Of a stretch of 64,000 nucleotides of DNA, positions 1 through 8,004 are shown one piece after another; the first letter of the stretch is position 1, and the number at the start of each line of letters is the position of its first letter. The stretch comes from Marinobacter sp. LQ44 (GTDB taxonomy: Bacteria; Pseudomonadota; Gammaproteobacteria; Pseudomonadales; Oleiphilaceae), in the NCBI RefSeq assembly GCF_001447155.2, contig NZ_CP014754.1, forward strand, positions 3,534,001-3,598,000. Reading direction: 5' to 3'. The notes under the pieces were generated by a model, which did not search any database, was not told the origin of the DNA, and saw only the letters and a list, made by a program, of their open reading frames with translations. The position numbers and the translations under genes were made by a program.

Positions 1-47
1 AGAGCCTACGCAAAGGTCGCGCCCCTCGCGGGCGCGTGGATTGAAAC
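1..47 (+). CRISPR. Terminal repeat of a type I-C-like CRISPR array
   Basis: A 32-nt unit at 16-47 starts GTCGCGCCCC and ends GTGGATTGAAAC, with GCGCCC/GGGCGC arms around a short loop. This matches the form of type I-C direct repeats. Bases 1-15 would be the end of the last spacer. No further repeat follows, so this is one end of the array, and the rest lies left of the window. In the usual I-C orientation the GAAAC end points away from the leader, so this is probably the leader-distal end. Only one copy is visible, so the array itself is inferred from the repeat sequence. Confidence 0.8.
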
Positions 48-223
48 CCCATGGCTGGCTGGACGCTTACGATGCTTCCTTCAGGCCGAGCGGTGCTGAT
101 ACACTCTGGTTTGCATGTACACGGAACACATGCGGTCTGAATAAAGCTGGCACGAGGGCAGGATTGCCCGTCAAGGAACCCCGAGGATTTTCGGGCATCA
201 AGGAAGAAGCATGGAGCAAAGCC

Positions 224-733
224 ATGAGCGGCAAGAAAGTTGTGCTGTTGGGGGATCTAGGTACCGACCATGAGGGTTTTCCGCCCACCCCCATAATCAA
301 TGGTTCCCCGGATGTATTCATCGACGGCAAGCCCGTCGCGCGGGTAGGTGACCAACTTGCCCCGCACTCCAAACCCAAGCATTCCCCTCATCCGCGTACT
401 ATCGCTTCCGGTTCAAGCACGGTTTTCATTAATGGGTTACCCGTTGCCACAACCGGTGGTGCGATTTCCTGTGGTGGCGTCACCATTGGCAGTAGTAGCG
501 TGGTGGTTGGCGATACCCATGCGCCATTGCCATTCTCTGGTGTTTCGGGGGCCAATTCTCACTCTGCGCCTTTGAGCTCAGAATCCAGTACAGCAGAAAC
601 ACACACAAACGGCATGCAGGCCTCCTCCGGCGCGCAGCTGCGCAGTAGCGCCTCCAGCCAGGCAGGTGGAAGAGGTGGCTCAGCCGCAACCCCTTCTCAG
701 GCCACCAAGGCTATTGATGAGTCTGGTGCGTAA
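224..733 (+). CDS. PAAR-domain fragment of the split effector
   Basis: This is the only piece of the effector still readable from its own start: 169 residues from ATG 224, which has a GGAG box seven bases upstream. Frames running further back enter the CRISPR repeat and are not used. The PAAR-like fold shows as repeated short strands: VARVGD, a PRTIASGSSTVFING segment, then GGAISCGG and SSSVVVGD near residue 100. The last codons (727-733, ending TAA) come from the IS21 end, so the tail after ...DES is foreign. The fragment could still make a PAAR tip with a disordered tail, but without the lipase cargo. Confidence 0.75.
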   Translation: MSGKKVVLLGDLGTDHEGFPPTPIINGSPDVFIDGKPVARVGDQLAPHSKPKHSPHPRTIASGSSTVFINGLPVATTGGAISCGGVTIGSSSVVVGDTHAPLPFSGVSGANSHSAPLSSESSTAETHTNGMQASSGAQLRSSASSQAGGRGGSAATPSQATKAIDESGA

Positions 734-830
734 ACCGCTGAAGGTTGCCACCCATTCCACGTGAAGCCTGCCACCCGGACCGGAGCAAGGCTGCCACCCA
801 TCGGAGCGTAGCGACGCGGGGTTTCTCTTC

Positions 831-1586
831 TTACTCCGAAATCTCAGTGTCCGTCAACTTTGCTTGCCGTTTTCGCATGGATTCGCCTCGGAGATTGATC
901 TTGTAGGCGTTATGAACGAGCCGGTCCAGGATGGCGTCGGCCAGAGTGGCGTCACCGATTACACCATGCCATTCCTCGATGGGTAATTGGCTCGTGGCGA
1001 TGGTGGAGCGCCTGCCATGCCGGTCTTCCAGTACCTCCAGCAAGTCTCGCCGATTTTCGGCGCTCAGCTTCATCAGTCCCCAGTCATCCAGGATCAGGAC
1101 GTCGACTTTGGCCAGGTTGGTCAGGAGTTTGGCGTACTGGCCATCGCCCTTGGCAATGGTCAGCTCCCGTAGCAGCCGGGTCAGGCGCACATACTGTGCG
1201 GTGTAGCCTTCCCGGCAGGCCCTGTGTGCCAAGGCACAGGCCAACCAGGTTTTGCCAACCCCGGTGGGACCGGTGATGAGCACGTTCAGGTGCTCTTTTA
1301 CCCATTGGCAGCCGGCCAGTGACTGCACCAGCCCTTTATCCAGGCCCCGTGAGTTCCGGTAATCGATGTCTTCGAGGATGGCATTGTGCCGCAGCCTGGC
1401 ACGGCGCAACCGGCTGGTCATGCGCCGGTTATCTCGCTCGGTCATTTCCCGGTCCACGAGTAGCCCGAGGCGCTCCTCGAAGCTCAGATCGGTGATGTCG
1501 GGGGTGGCTGACTGATCCGCCAGGGCGGCGGCCATGCCGGTCAGCTTGAGGGCGTGGAGCTTATCCAGTGTGGGATGTTTTAGCAT
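831..1586 (-). CDS. istB: IstB, AAA+ helper ATPase of the IS21 element
   Basis: This encodes 251 residues, the normal IstB length. The start is the ATG at 1586 (MLKHPTLDKL), preceded by an AAGGAA box; it begins 11 bp after the istA stop. A Walker A motif GPTGVGKT sits near residue 105 and a Walker B-like LILDDWG near 165. In IS21 transposition IstB is a DnaA/DnaC-like ATPase that works with the IstA transposase in target selection. The gene looks intact, although its istA partner is split by the RIT element. Confidence 0.92.
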   Translation of the reverse strand: MLKHPTLDKLHALKLTGMAAALADQSATPDITDLSFEERLGLLVDREMTERDNRRMTSRLRRARLRHNAILEDIDYRNSRGLDKGLVQSLAGCQWVKEHLNVLITGPTGVGKTWLACALAHRACREGYTAQYVRLTRLLRELTIAKGDGQYAKLLTNLAKVDVLILDDWGLMKLSAENRRDLLEVLEDRHGRRSTIATSQLPIEEWHGVIGDATLADAILDRLVHNAYKINLRGESMRKRQAKLTDTEISE

Positions 1587-1597
1587 GTCAGATTCCT

Positions 1598-2506
1598 TCA
1601 GTGGTAGTAGGCAGGGCCGCGGATGTTGTCGTGTGTGTCGGGCAAGGCCAGTTCCTGTTGTTCTTCCAGAGGCTGCTGATCCAGACGGTGTTTGAGGATG
1701 GATTCGATGCTCTTGTAACGGCAACTGCCCAGCATCAGGGCACGCTGGCAGGCGGCTTCCAGCCGCGACTCACCGTAGCTCTGCCCCAGCCGTAGTATGC
1801 CCAGACAGGAGCGATAGGCCTGTTGCGGGTGCTTGCGGGCTCCGAGGGCCGTGCGGATGAGCTTCTCGGTAGCCGGGCCGGTCTTGGCCGCCCAGGCGAT
1901 CAGACGTTCTGGTGACCAGTCACCAGCGTGGCGATGAGACTCAGGCATGTGAGCGGCGATGGTGGTGTGTCGTCCCTTCTGGTCGGAGCGCCGGTGACTG
2001 GCGATCCGGTTGCCCCGGTAAAAGCATTCGATGGTGTTGTGGGTAATCCGGACTTCTACCTCTTTCTTGATCAGGGTGTAGGGCACCGAGTAGTAATGTC
2101 CGTCGATGGCCACATGGTAGTCGATGTGCACCCGGGCCTTCTTCCACTCCGCGTAAACATACGGCTCTGCGGGCAATGGCTGTAGAACGGGTTTATCCAA
2201 CTGCTCGAAGTGGTCGCGCCGACAGCCGGGCAACTTGCGGAAGGGCCGGCTGTTGAGTCGCTCCAGCAGCTCGCGGATGGTGGCGTTGAGTTGCCCCAGT
2301 GAGAAGTGCTGACGATGGCGCAACGCCGCCAGGATCCAGCGTTCGACGATCAGTACTCCACCTTCCACCTTGGCCTTGTCGCGGGGCTTACGGGCCCGTG
2401 TGGGGACAACGGCCACGCCATAATGGGCGGCCATGTCCTGATAGGTTGGATTTAGATCCGGCTCGTAGCGGTGAGCCTTGGTAACGCCGGAGCGGAGGTT
2501 GTCCGG
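1598..2506 (-). pseudogene. istA: istA C-terminal fragment
   Basis: This is the distal part of the IS21 transposase gene, about 303 codons. It resumes in frame at ...[18 protein letters not shown]... next to the left border of the RIT element and runs to the stop at 1598. It holds the last part of the RNase H-like core (AKVEGGV, where the third acidic residue falls) and the C-terminal DNA-binding part. A frame can start at an internal ATG (2434), but that product would lack the DNA-binding N-terminus and the first catalytic aspartates. Joined to 6022-6659 it gives about 515 residues, the normal IstA size. Confidence 0.9.
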
Positions 2507-2567
2507 ATTATGTTCCCTATCCCATTATGTTCCGTTCACTTTGGAAGACCTTGAATCCATAGGGAGG
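2502..2567 (+). repeat. Left 66-bp terminal inverted repeat of the RIT element
   Basis: It matches the reverse complement of 5936-6001 at 64 of 66 positions by eye. It holds two direct copies of ATTATGTTCC (2507-2516 and 2524-2533, period 17) and an inverted CCCTAT/ATAGGG pair. These are candidate binding sites for the recombinases. A further shared inner motif, close to GGACACATAACGA, follows at about 2580-2592 and again inside the right end. Confidence 0.88.
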
Positions 2568-2647
2568 ATCCCGTGTAAAAGGACACATAACGACAGATGC
2601 CGTTTGGGCGCATGATTTCCTTTCCTACATCCAGAAAGGAGATTGTC

Positions 2648-3910
2648 ATGTTAGAACATTACTTCGTTAAGCCCGATACCATCGATGCGATCCGCGCTTC
2701 CTGGATCGCGGAACCGATTGAGCAGTACGTTGCGTGGTTAGCCGGGCACGGATACAGGCCCAGGGTAATCTTGCGGCGAGTCCCACTCCTGAGGCAGTTT
2801 GGCGAGTTTGCTCGCGATCATGGTGCCACGCAGTGGAGCGAGCTTCCGACTCATGTCGAGCCTTATGTAAAGCACTGGGTAAAGGTTCACGCCAAGAACG
2901 CATACCAGGCAAAGCGATGGGTGGCTAATGATGCTCGTACACCGATCGAGCAATTGCTGTCCCTGATGTTGCCCGATTTCCGCGGAACAGGTCGGAGACG
3001 GACCAGTCAAGATCCCTTCCTGGTTCAGGCACCGGGGTTCTTTGTTTATCTGCGTGAAGAACGGGGCCTGCGCGAGCTGTCTCTCCGGCACTATGGCCAT
3101 TATCTGCATAACCTGGAAGCCTACCTGGCGCGAATCAACCTGCTGCATTTGTCCGAGCTCACTCCAGCCATACTCAGTGCATTTGTGGTGGAGAGCGGTC
3201 GCCGATTGAGCCCGCATTCTATGACGGGGCTGTGCAGCTCCTTGCGAGTCTTCCTGCGCTACCTGTACCGCGAGCAGCTGATCAATCGCGATCTCGGCGC
3301 TACCGTAGAGTCCCCGCGTCGGTATCAGCTGGCCGATCTCCCGCGTTCGATCTCCTGGGACGACGTCCGGCGCATGCTAGATGTTGTTGATCGGCGCAGT
3401 GCTCTGGGCAAGCGCGACTATGCCATTCTACTTTTGCTCGTCACGTATGGACTGCGCGGCCATGAGGTGGCCGGATTGACACTGGAGAATATTGACTGGA
3501 AGAGAGAACGCCTGTTGGTGCCGCAGCGCAAGGCGGGACACACCACTGCGTACCCTCTCTCTTCAGTGGTAGGCGAAGCTATTCTCGACTACTTAAAAAA
3601 TGCACGCCCACACGTCGAGGAGCGAAGGCTGTTTTTCCGGGTTCTGGCGCCCGTCCGACCTGTGACGGCGGTTACTGTGTCCAGCCGCGCGACGCACTAC
3701 CTGCGCAAAGCGGGTATTAATGTCCGTCGCCCAGGTTCGCACACCTTGCGCCACACTTGCGTACAGCGATTGGTCGATGCCGAGTTCAACTTCAAGGTCA
3801 TCGGCGATTACGTTGGTCATGCATCGCCAAGTTCCACCCGCATCTATACCAAGGTGGACGTGGAAACCCTGCGCATGGTGGCGCTGGGCCACGAGGAGGT
3901 GCTGCCATGA
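2648..3910 (+). CDS. RIT tyrosine recombinase A
   Basis: This encodes 420 residues. ATG 2648 was chosen because AAAGGAG sits seven bases before it; a frame 51 nt longer has no such site. There is a SAM-like core-binding domain (about 130-225) and a catalytic domain (about 245-410) with box I arginine in TYGLRGHE, then HTLRHTCVQ, GHASPSS and the nucleophile Tyr in TRIYTKVD. All expected catalytic residues appear present. It overlaps the next gene by ATGA at 3907-3910, so the three recombinases are translationally coupled. The extra N-terminal 120 residues are typical of the first, longer protein of a trio. Confidence 0.88.
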   Translation: MLEHYFVKPDTIDAIRASWIAEPIEQYVAWLAGHGYRPRVILRRVPLLRQFGEFARDHGATQWSELPTHVEPYVKHWVKVHAKNAYQAKRWVANDARTPIEQLLSLMLPDFRGTGRRRTSQDPFLVQAPGFFVYLREERGLRELSLRHYGHYLHNLEAYLARINLLHLSELTPAILSAFVVESGRRLSPHSMTGLCSSLRVFLRYLYREQLINRDLGATVESPRRYQLADLPRSISWDDVRRMLDVVDRRSALGKRDYAILLLLVTYGLRGHEVAGLTLENIDWKRERLLVPQRKAGHTTAYPLSSVVGEAILDYLKNARPHVEERRLFFRVLAPVRPVTAVTVSSRATHYLRKAGINVRRPGSHTLRHTCVQRLVDAEFNFKVIGDYVGHASPSSTRIYTKVDVETLRMVALGHEEVLP

Positions 3911-4896
3911 CCGCCTCCTTCCACAGCGTACTGGGCAAGGATTTTTCGGCTTACTTGAGTTACAAGCGCGCGCTGGGCCGAAAATTTGATACTGAAGAGC
4001 TCGCCTTGCAATTATTCGATCGCTTTTTGGTCGAGGAACGGGTGAGTGATGCGGCGTTAGTGCAACCGGCGTTGATTGAGGCCTTTCTCGCTTCGCGGCC
4101 ACGCACTCGCCCACGCAGCTATAACCACCTCTTGGGGGTGCTCCGCTGCTTTTTTGCCTGGCAGGTGGCCCAGGAGCGGCTAGCGCATTCTCCGGTTCGT
4201 GCTCACCCTCAGCCGGTGACTTCCCAGCTTAAACCCTTCCTGTTCGAACCGGCTCAGGTGGAAGACATCCTGACGTTGGCGTCACAGCTTCCGGACAATT
4301 CCCGGGCACCCTGTCGTGGCATGGTCTACCGAACAATCTTCTCGCTGATGTACGGTTTGGGCCTGCGTGTCGGCGAGATTGTGCATCTTCGGTATCGCGA
4401 CGTCGATTGCCAGCGCAGCCTTCTGGTGATCGACAAGAGCAAGTTTGGCAAGACGCGTTTGGTCCCCTTTGGCCCGCGCATGGCGCAACAGATCGCTGTC
4501 TATCTACAGTTTGGCGTTGATCGGTATGGGCCATGGCAGCCGGATGATCCGGTATTTTCTTTCAGCTTTTTCCCAGAGCGCAAGCCAATGCGTATTGAGA
4601 CGGTCAGTCAGACATTTCACCACTTGATACTGAAGATGGATCCGTACGTGCCACCTGGCGTACGCCAACCTCATCTGCACTGCCTGCGCCATTCCTTCGC
4701 GGTCGCAACTCTGCTCCGCTGGTATCGCACCGGCGTGGATCCCAATCAACGGCTCTTTCATCTATCAACCTTCATGGGCCATGCCGACCCGGCATCGACT
4801 GCCTGGTATCTGACCATCACCGAAGCACTGCTCCGGGAGGCGAGCCAACGGTTCGAGCGATTCGCCGATCCCCGCAGAGAGGAGGAGCTATCATGA
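3907..4896 (+). CDS. RIT tyrosine recombinase B
   Basis: This encodes 329 residues, starting at the ATG overlapping the previous stop and ending in another ATGA overlap (4893-4896). A frame reaching back to 3757 is only overlap with the upstream gene. The catalytic domain shows GLRVGEIVHL (Arg I), HCLRHSFAV (His-x-x-Arg), GHADPAS and the candidate nucleophile in TAWYLTIT. It presumably acts with its two partners on the inverted repeats of the same element. All catalytic positions appear intact. Confidence 0.87.
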   Translation: MTASFHSVLGKDFSAYLSYKRALGRKFDTEELALQLFDRFLVEERVSDAALVQPALIEAFLASRPRTRPRSYNHLLGVLRCFFAWQVAQERLAHSPVRAHPQPVTSQLKPFLFEPAQVEDILTLASQLPDNSRAPCRGMVYRTIFSLMYGLGLRVGEIVHLRYRDVDCQRSLLVIDKSKFGKTRLVPFGPRMAQQIAVYLQFGVDRYGPWQPDDPVFSFSFFPERKPMRIETVSQTFHHLILKMDPYVPPGVRQPHLHCLRHSFAVATLLRWYRTGVDPNQRLFHLSTFMGHADPASTAWYLTITEALLREASQRFERFADPRREEELS

Positions 4897-5909
4897 CGGA
4901 TCAATTGGGGCGTCTCGTCTTTGCCTTCGTAGAGGATCACCTTAAATGCCAACGGGGGCTGCGCCCGGCCAGTATCCGAAGTTATAAGGAGAGCCTGCGC
5001 CTGTTCTTGCAATTCGCTGCAAAGGATAAGCATTGCCGGATCACCCGCTTGGAACTGGCTGATCTCACTGGCGAGCGAGTGCGCCATTTTTTGCAACACC
5101 TTGAACAGGAACGTGGTAATGGGGTTAGAACCCGAAACCAGCGCCTGGCGGCGCTGCATACCTTCTTCGAGTATCTTGCCGGCCGTGAGCCCTGCGTGCT
5201 CGGGGAAGCACAGCAAATTGCTTCCATTCCCGTCAAACGCTGGCAACCGGGCGAGACTCTGTATCTCGAACGCGACGAGATTAATGCTCTGTTCGCTGCC
5301 TTGCCCACCGACCACCCTCAGGCTCTGCGCGACCAAGCCTTGCTTCGCTTCCTTTATAACACCGGAGCACGCGTACAGGAGGTAGCGGATCTGCGCGCAA
5401 CGCACCTGGAACTCGGTTCTGAGCCCCGAGTACGGCTGCATGGTAAAGGTGACAAATGGCGTACCTGTCCTTTGTGGACGCGAACGGCGGGTCTGATGCA
5501 GGACTTACTGGAGCAAAATCGGCAACGACGCCACTCCAATGACGCTGTCTTCCTAGCCCGCAACAGTGCGCCGCTGACCAGATTTGGTATCTACAAGATC
5601 GTGCGGCGTCATACCGTCAAGGTGGTGAAGAAAAGCGCAGATGGCACAGTGCGGCACATCTCACCCCATGTCTTACGCCACACGACGGCCGTGCATTTGC
5701 TTGAAGCAGGTGTCGAGGTCAACGTCATCCGCGCCTGGCTTGGACACGTCAGTTTGGAGACCACCAACCGATACGCCGAGATCACCCTCCGAATGAAAGT
5801 GGACGCGCTCCGCACCTGTGAGCCTATTTGGGATTCTCCGGCGGAGTCCCACCGAAAGCCAGTATGGCGATCCAATTCCGAGCTGCTGCAATGGCTGGAA
5901 TCCCTGTGA
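4893..5909 (+). CDS. RIT tyrosine recombinase C
   Basis: This encodes 338 residues and is the last gene of the trio, ending 26 bp before the right inverted repeat. It has an N-terminal SAM-like domain (LRPASIRSYKESLRLFL) and a catalytic domain with NTGARVQEVADL, HVLRHTTAVHLL, GHVSLETT and nucleophile Tyr in NRYAEIT. It resembles XerC/XerD-like phage integrases in layout. There is no sign of decay, so the element may still be mobile or was recently so. Confidence 0.88.
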   Translation: MTDQLGRLVFAFVEDHLKCQRGLRPASIRSYKESLRLFLQFAAKDKHCRITRLELADLTGERVRHFLQHLEQERGNGVRTRNQRLAALHTFFEYLAGREPCVLGEAQQIASIPVKRWQPGETLYLERDEINALFAALPTDHPQALRDQALLRFLYNTGARVQEVADLRATHLELGSEPRVRLHGKGDKWRTCPLWTRTAGLMQDLLEQNRQRRHSNDAVFLARNSAPLTRFGIYKIVRRHTVKVVKKSADGTVRHISPHVLRHTTAVHLLEAGVEVNVIRAWLGHVSLETTNRYAEITLRMKVDALRTCEPIWDSPAESHRKPVWRSNSELLQWLESL

Positions 5910-5935
5910 TCGTTATGTGCCCCAGTGCAAGGGGG

Positions 5936-6001
5936 CCTCCCTATGGTTTCAAGGTCTTCCAAAGTGAACGAAACATAATGGGATAGGGAACATAATCCGG
6001 A
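5936..6001 (-). repeat. Right 66-bp terminal inverted repeat of the RIT element
   Basis: Inverted copy of 2502-2567 with two mismatches. The outermost base overlaps an additional palindrome at 6001-6022 that is absent from the left end. Confidence 0.88.
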
Positions 6002-6022
6002 TTATGTGCCGGGACACATAAT
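6001..6022. repeat. Asymmetric 22-bp palindrome at the RIT right border
   Basis: Perfect 8-bp arms ATTATGTG and CACATAAT flank a 6-bp centre CCGGGA. Two inverted arms around a 6-bp spacer is the classical form of a tyrosine recombinase core site. The arms belong to the same ATTATGTK family as the motifs repeated inside both inverted repeats. It separates the right inverted repeat from the resumed istA frame. Confidence 0.6.
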
Positions 6023-6659
6023 CCGGAACCACCAGTTCCGGCACGCCGCCCAGGAACTCGAAGGCCCGGATATGGGAGCCAATCCAGTCTGGCAGCGACT
6101 GGCTCCAGGTGGCTTCGGCATAGGTGTAGTTGGACGCGCCCATAACGGCCACAAAGACTTGCGCCTCGTGGATTTCTCCAGTGGTGCGATCAATAATGGG
6201 CACGGTCTGGCCCGCATAGTCCACGAACAGCTTCTCACCGGCCCGATGGTCCTGGCGCATCACCAGATCCAGCTTGCCCCGCCAGGCCCGGTAGTGCTCG
6301 CAGAACCAGCTGTACTGATAGCCATCGGGGTTGGCTTGCCGATATTCCTGCCAGAGCAGGAACAGTGTGACGTTCTTGCCCCGGAGCTCATCGTGGATCC
6401 GCTGCCAGTCCGGAATGCCTCGGGCCTGTGCCGGCAGATCCGGTGGTGGCGGGAACAGCCGTTGCTCCAGTTGGGCCTCGTCCAAGTCCGCTGGCAACGG
6501 CCAGCTCAAACCGGCCTCAGCTGTGCGGCGCAGGTATTCGCTCACGGTCGGGCGGCTGACGCCGCAGGCCGCCGCAACCTGACGATTGCTCAGCCCTCGC
6601 TCCCACTTGAGGCGAAGGACTTCTTTGATTTTACGCATGGATAACCTCTTCGCTGGCAT
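6022..6659 (-). pseudogene. istA: istA N-terminal fragment
   Basis: This is the proximal part of the IS21 transposase gene, about 212 codons, starting at 6659 (MPAKRLSMRKIK) or at the second ATG (6638), which has AAGAGG just upstream. It contains an N-terminal helix-turn-helix (LSNRQVAAACGVSRPTVSEY) and the start of the DDE core (GEKLFVDYAGQ, first Asp). The frame leaves istA at ...LVVPD and runs about 20 foreign codons into the RIT end before stopping. Without the distal part it cannot be an active transposase. Confidence 0.9.
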
Positions 6660-6847
6660 CTGGCCCTCTCCGGATGAAAAGGAGCAGAGTACCGTTAGTT
6701 ATCCCGCGCCGGACGTTTTGATGGGGAAATCAGGCAGCCTGCCGGGGTGGCAGCTTTGCCGTGGAATCAGTGGCAGCTTTCGCGTGGAATGGGTGGCAGG
6801 CTTCGTCTGGAATCAGTGGCAACCTTGGTCTGGAATACGCAGTCTGG

Positions 6848-8004
6848 CAAAACCCTTCGCCTGGGGGTGTTTTTTGATGGCACTGGCAACCATCGGGGCA
6901 ATGATCAGATCCTGGCGAACCGCGATGTGACGAATGTGGCGAAGTTGTATGACCTGTATCGTGACGATGGCCTTGGCAGCAACTATCGAAGAATCTACGT
7001 GAATGGACCAGGCACCATTGACGGCCAGCACACTCCGAACGGCTTTGAGGCCTCGGAGGACCTCATGGGCTTGGGGTTGGGCATTGGGCCCGAAGGTGGA
7101 CATGACAGGATAGAGTTTGCGATTAGACGGATGCGAAGAGATATCTTTGCTGGGGACTATGAAGAAGTAGTCTTCGATGTATTCGGCTTCAGCCGTGGCG
7201 CGGCCCTGGCCCGACATTTTGTCAATCTGATTAATGAACAACCGGAAACAGTCCTGCTGCCCCAGTTTAAGGGCGCCTCTTTGTTTGCGCCGATGCTGGG
7301 GGTCAAATCGGTATCGGCTTTCCCTCCTGGTGTGAAGGCGCGGGTAAATTTTGTCGGCTTATTCGATACGGTGGGTAGTTTTTACCTACCTGGAGACAAC
7401 GCCAACCTGGACTTTAACCTGAACCTTTCGCCCAGCAGTGCCGAACGGGTGGTGCACCTTACGGCCCATCATGAGATCCGCAAGAATTTCCCATTGAGCA
7501 GTATTATGGATGGCAACGGTAGTGGGCCATCACACTTTACGGAAATAGCCGTACCGGGTGCCCATTCCGATGTCGGCGGCGGTTATGAAAATCCGGACAA
7601 GGGCTTCGAGAATATTGAGAAGATTGTTCTGGGTATCCACTCGGGTCTTGCGGACGGAGGCCATACTCAGCGCACAGCGATTCCACAGCTTGAAGCACAG
7701 TACGCGCGCCCAGGCCGGACTGTGGTGGCGGTGCCCCAGCCAAATGGAGACATCCACGTGCAGGAGCGAAGGCGTACACGTAAGGAGCTGGCGATATACA
7801 ACCTACACCGGATGCATGGATTAGCTGTGCAAGCGGAGGTTCCATTGGGTGGACTGGATCTGACTGATATCGATCATGCACTACCTTCCGCCCTCCAGTC
7901 AGCAATCGCGTCTTGGCAGTCGGCAGGAGGCTCGCTGGAAACATCCAGGGATTACCTGCATGGGTTTATCCATACTTCCCATAGTATCTACAAATTTGGG
8001 TTAG
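6848..8004 (+). pseudogene. DUF2235 (Tle1-like) phospholipase core of the split effector
   Basis: This is the middle part of the broken effector, in frame with 224-726 once the IS21 element is removed. It runs KTLRLGVFFDGTGNHRGND, a DUF2235 start signature, then EVVFDVFGFSRGAALARHF with the Ser nucleophile, then VGLFDTVGSF and VPGAHSDVGGGY, which should supply the acid and base. The reading frame stays open to 8090 but the last 86 nt belong to the IS1380 end. The frame upstream of 6848 (an ATG at 6747) is IS21 terminal DNA, so the piece has no native start or ribosome site. Confidence 0.85.

Larger units (their letters stand above)
2502..6026 (+). mobile_element. RIT (Recombinase In Trio) element inserted in istA
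   Basis: Three overlapping tyrosine recombinase genes are flanked by near-perfect 66-bp inverted repeats (2502-2567 and 5936-6001). This is the defining layout of RIT elements. The istA frame breaks at TCCGG on the left (2502-2506) and resumes at TCCGG on the right (6022-6026), so TCCGG is either a 5-bp duplication or the crossover core. The element's right side carries about 25 extra bases (6001-6026) with no equivalent on the left. There are no passenger genes. A Tn554-type trio was considered, but there the proteins are of very different sizes and the third is not a recombinase. Confidence 0.85.
727..6841 (-). mobile_element. IS21-family insertion sequence carrying a nested RIT element
   Basis: The ends are TGCGTA at 727 and TACGCA at 6836-6841, flanked on both sides by GTCTGG (721-726 and 6842-6847), a 6-bp target duplication. 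Inside each end are several spaced copies of a GCCACCC/GGGTGGC motif, as expected for the multiple terminal repeats of IS21 elements. The istA and istB genes read leftward. Without the RIT insertion the element would be about 2.6 kb. It lies in the linker of a PAAR-phospholipase gene. The matching ends and intact duplication show a simple insertion with no later rearrangement at its borders. With istA broken it should be immobile unless helped in trans. Confidence 0.9.

Noticed and set aside
41..223. N-terminal extension of the PAAR frame into the CRISPR repeat
   Set aside because: The frame begins with a TTG inside the repeat, has no ribosome site, and PAAR homology begins at MSGKK (224), which has GGAG upstream.
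6747..6847. N-terminal extension of the lipase fragment from ATG 6747
   Set aside because: These codons lie in the IS21 terminal repeats; the native N-terminus is the PAAR part at 224.
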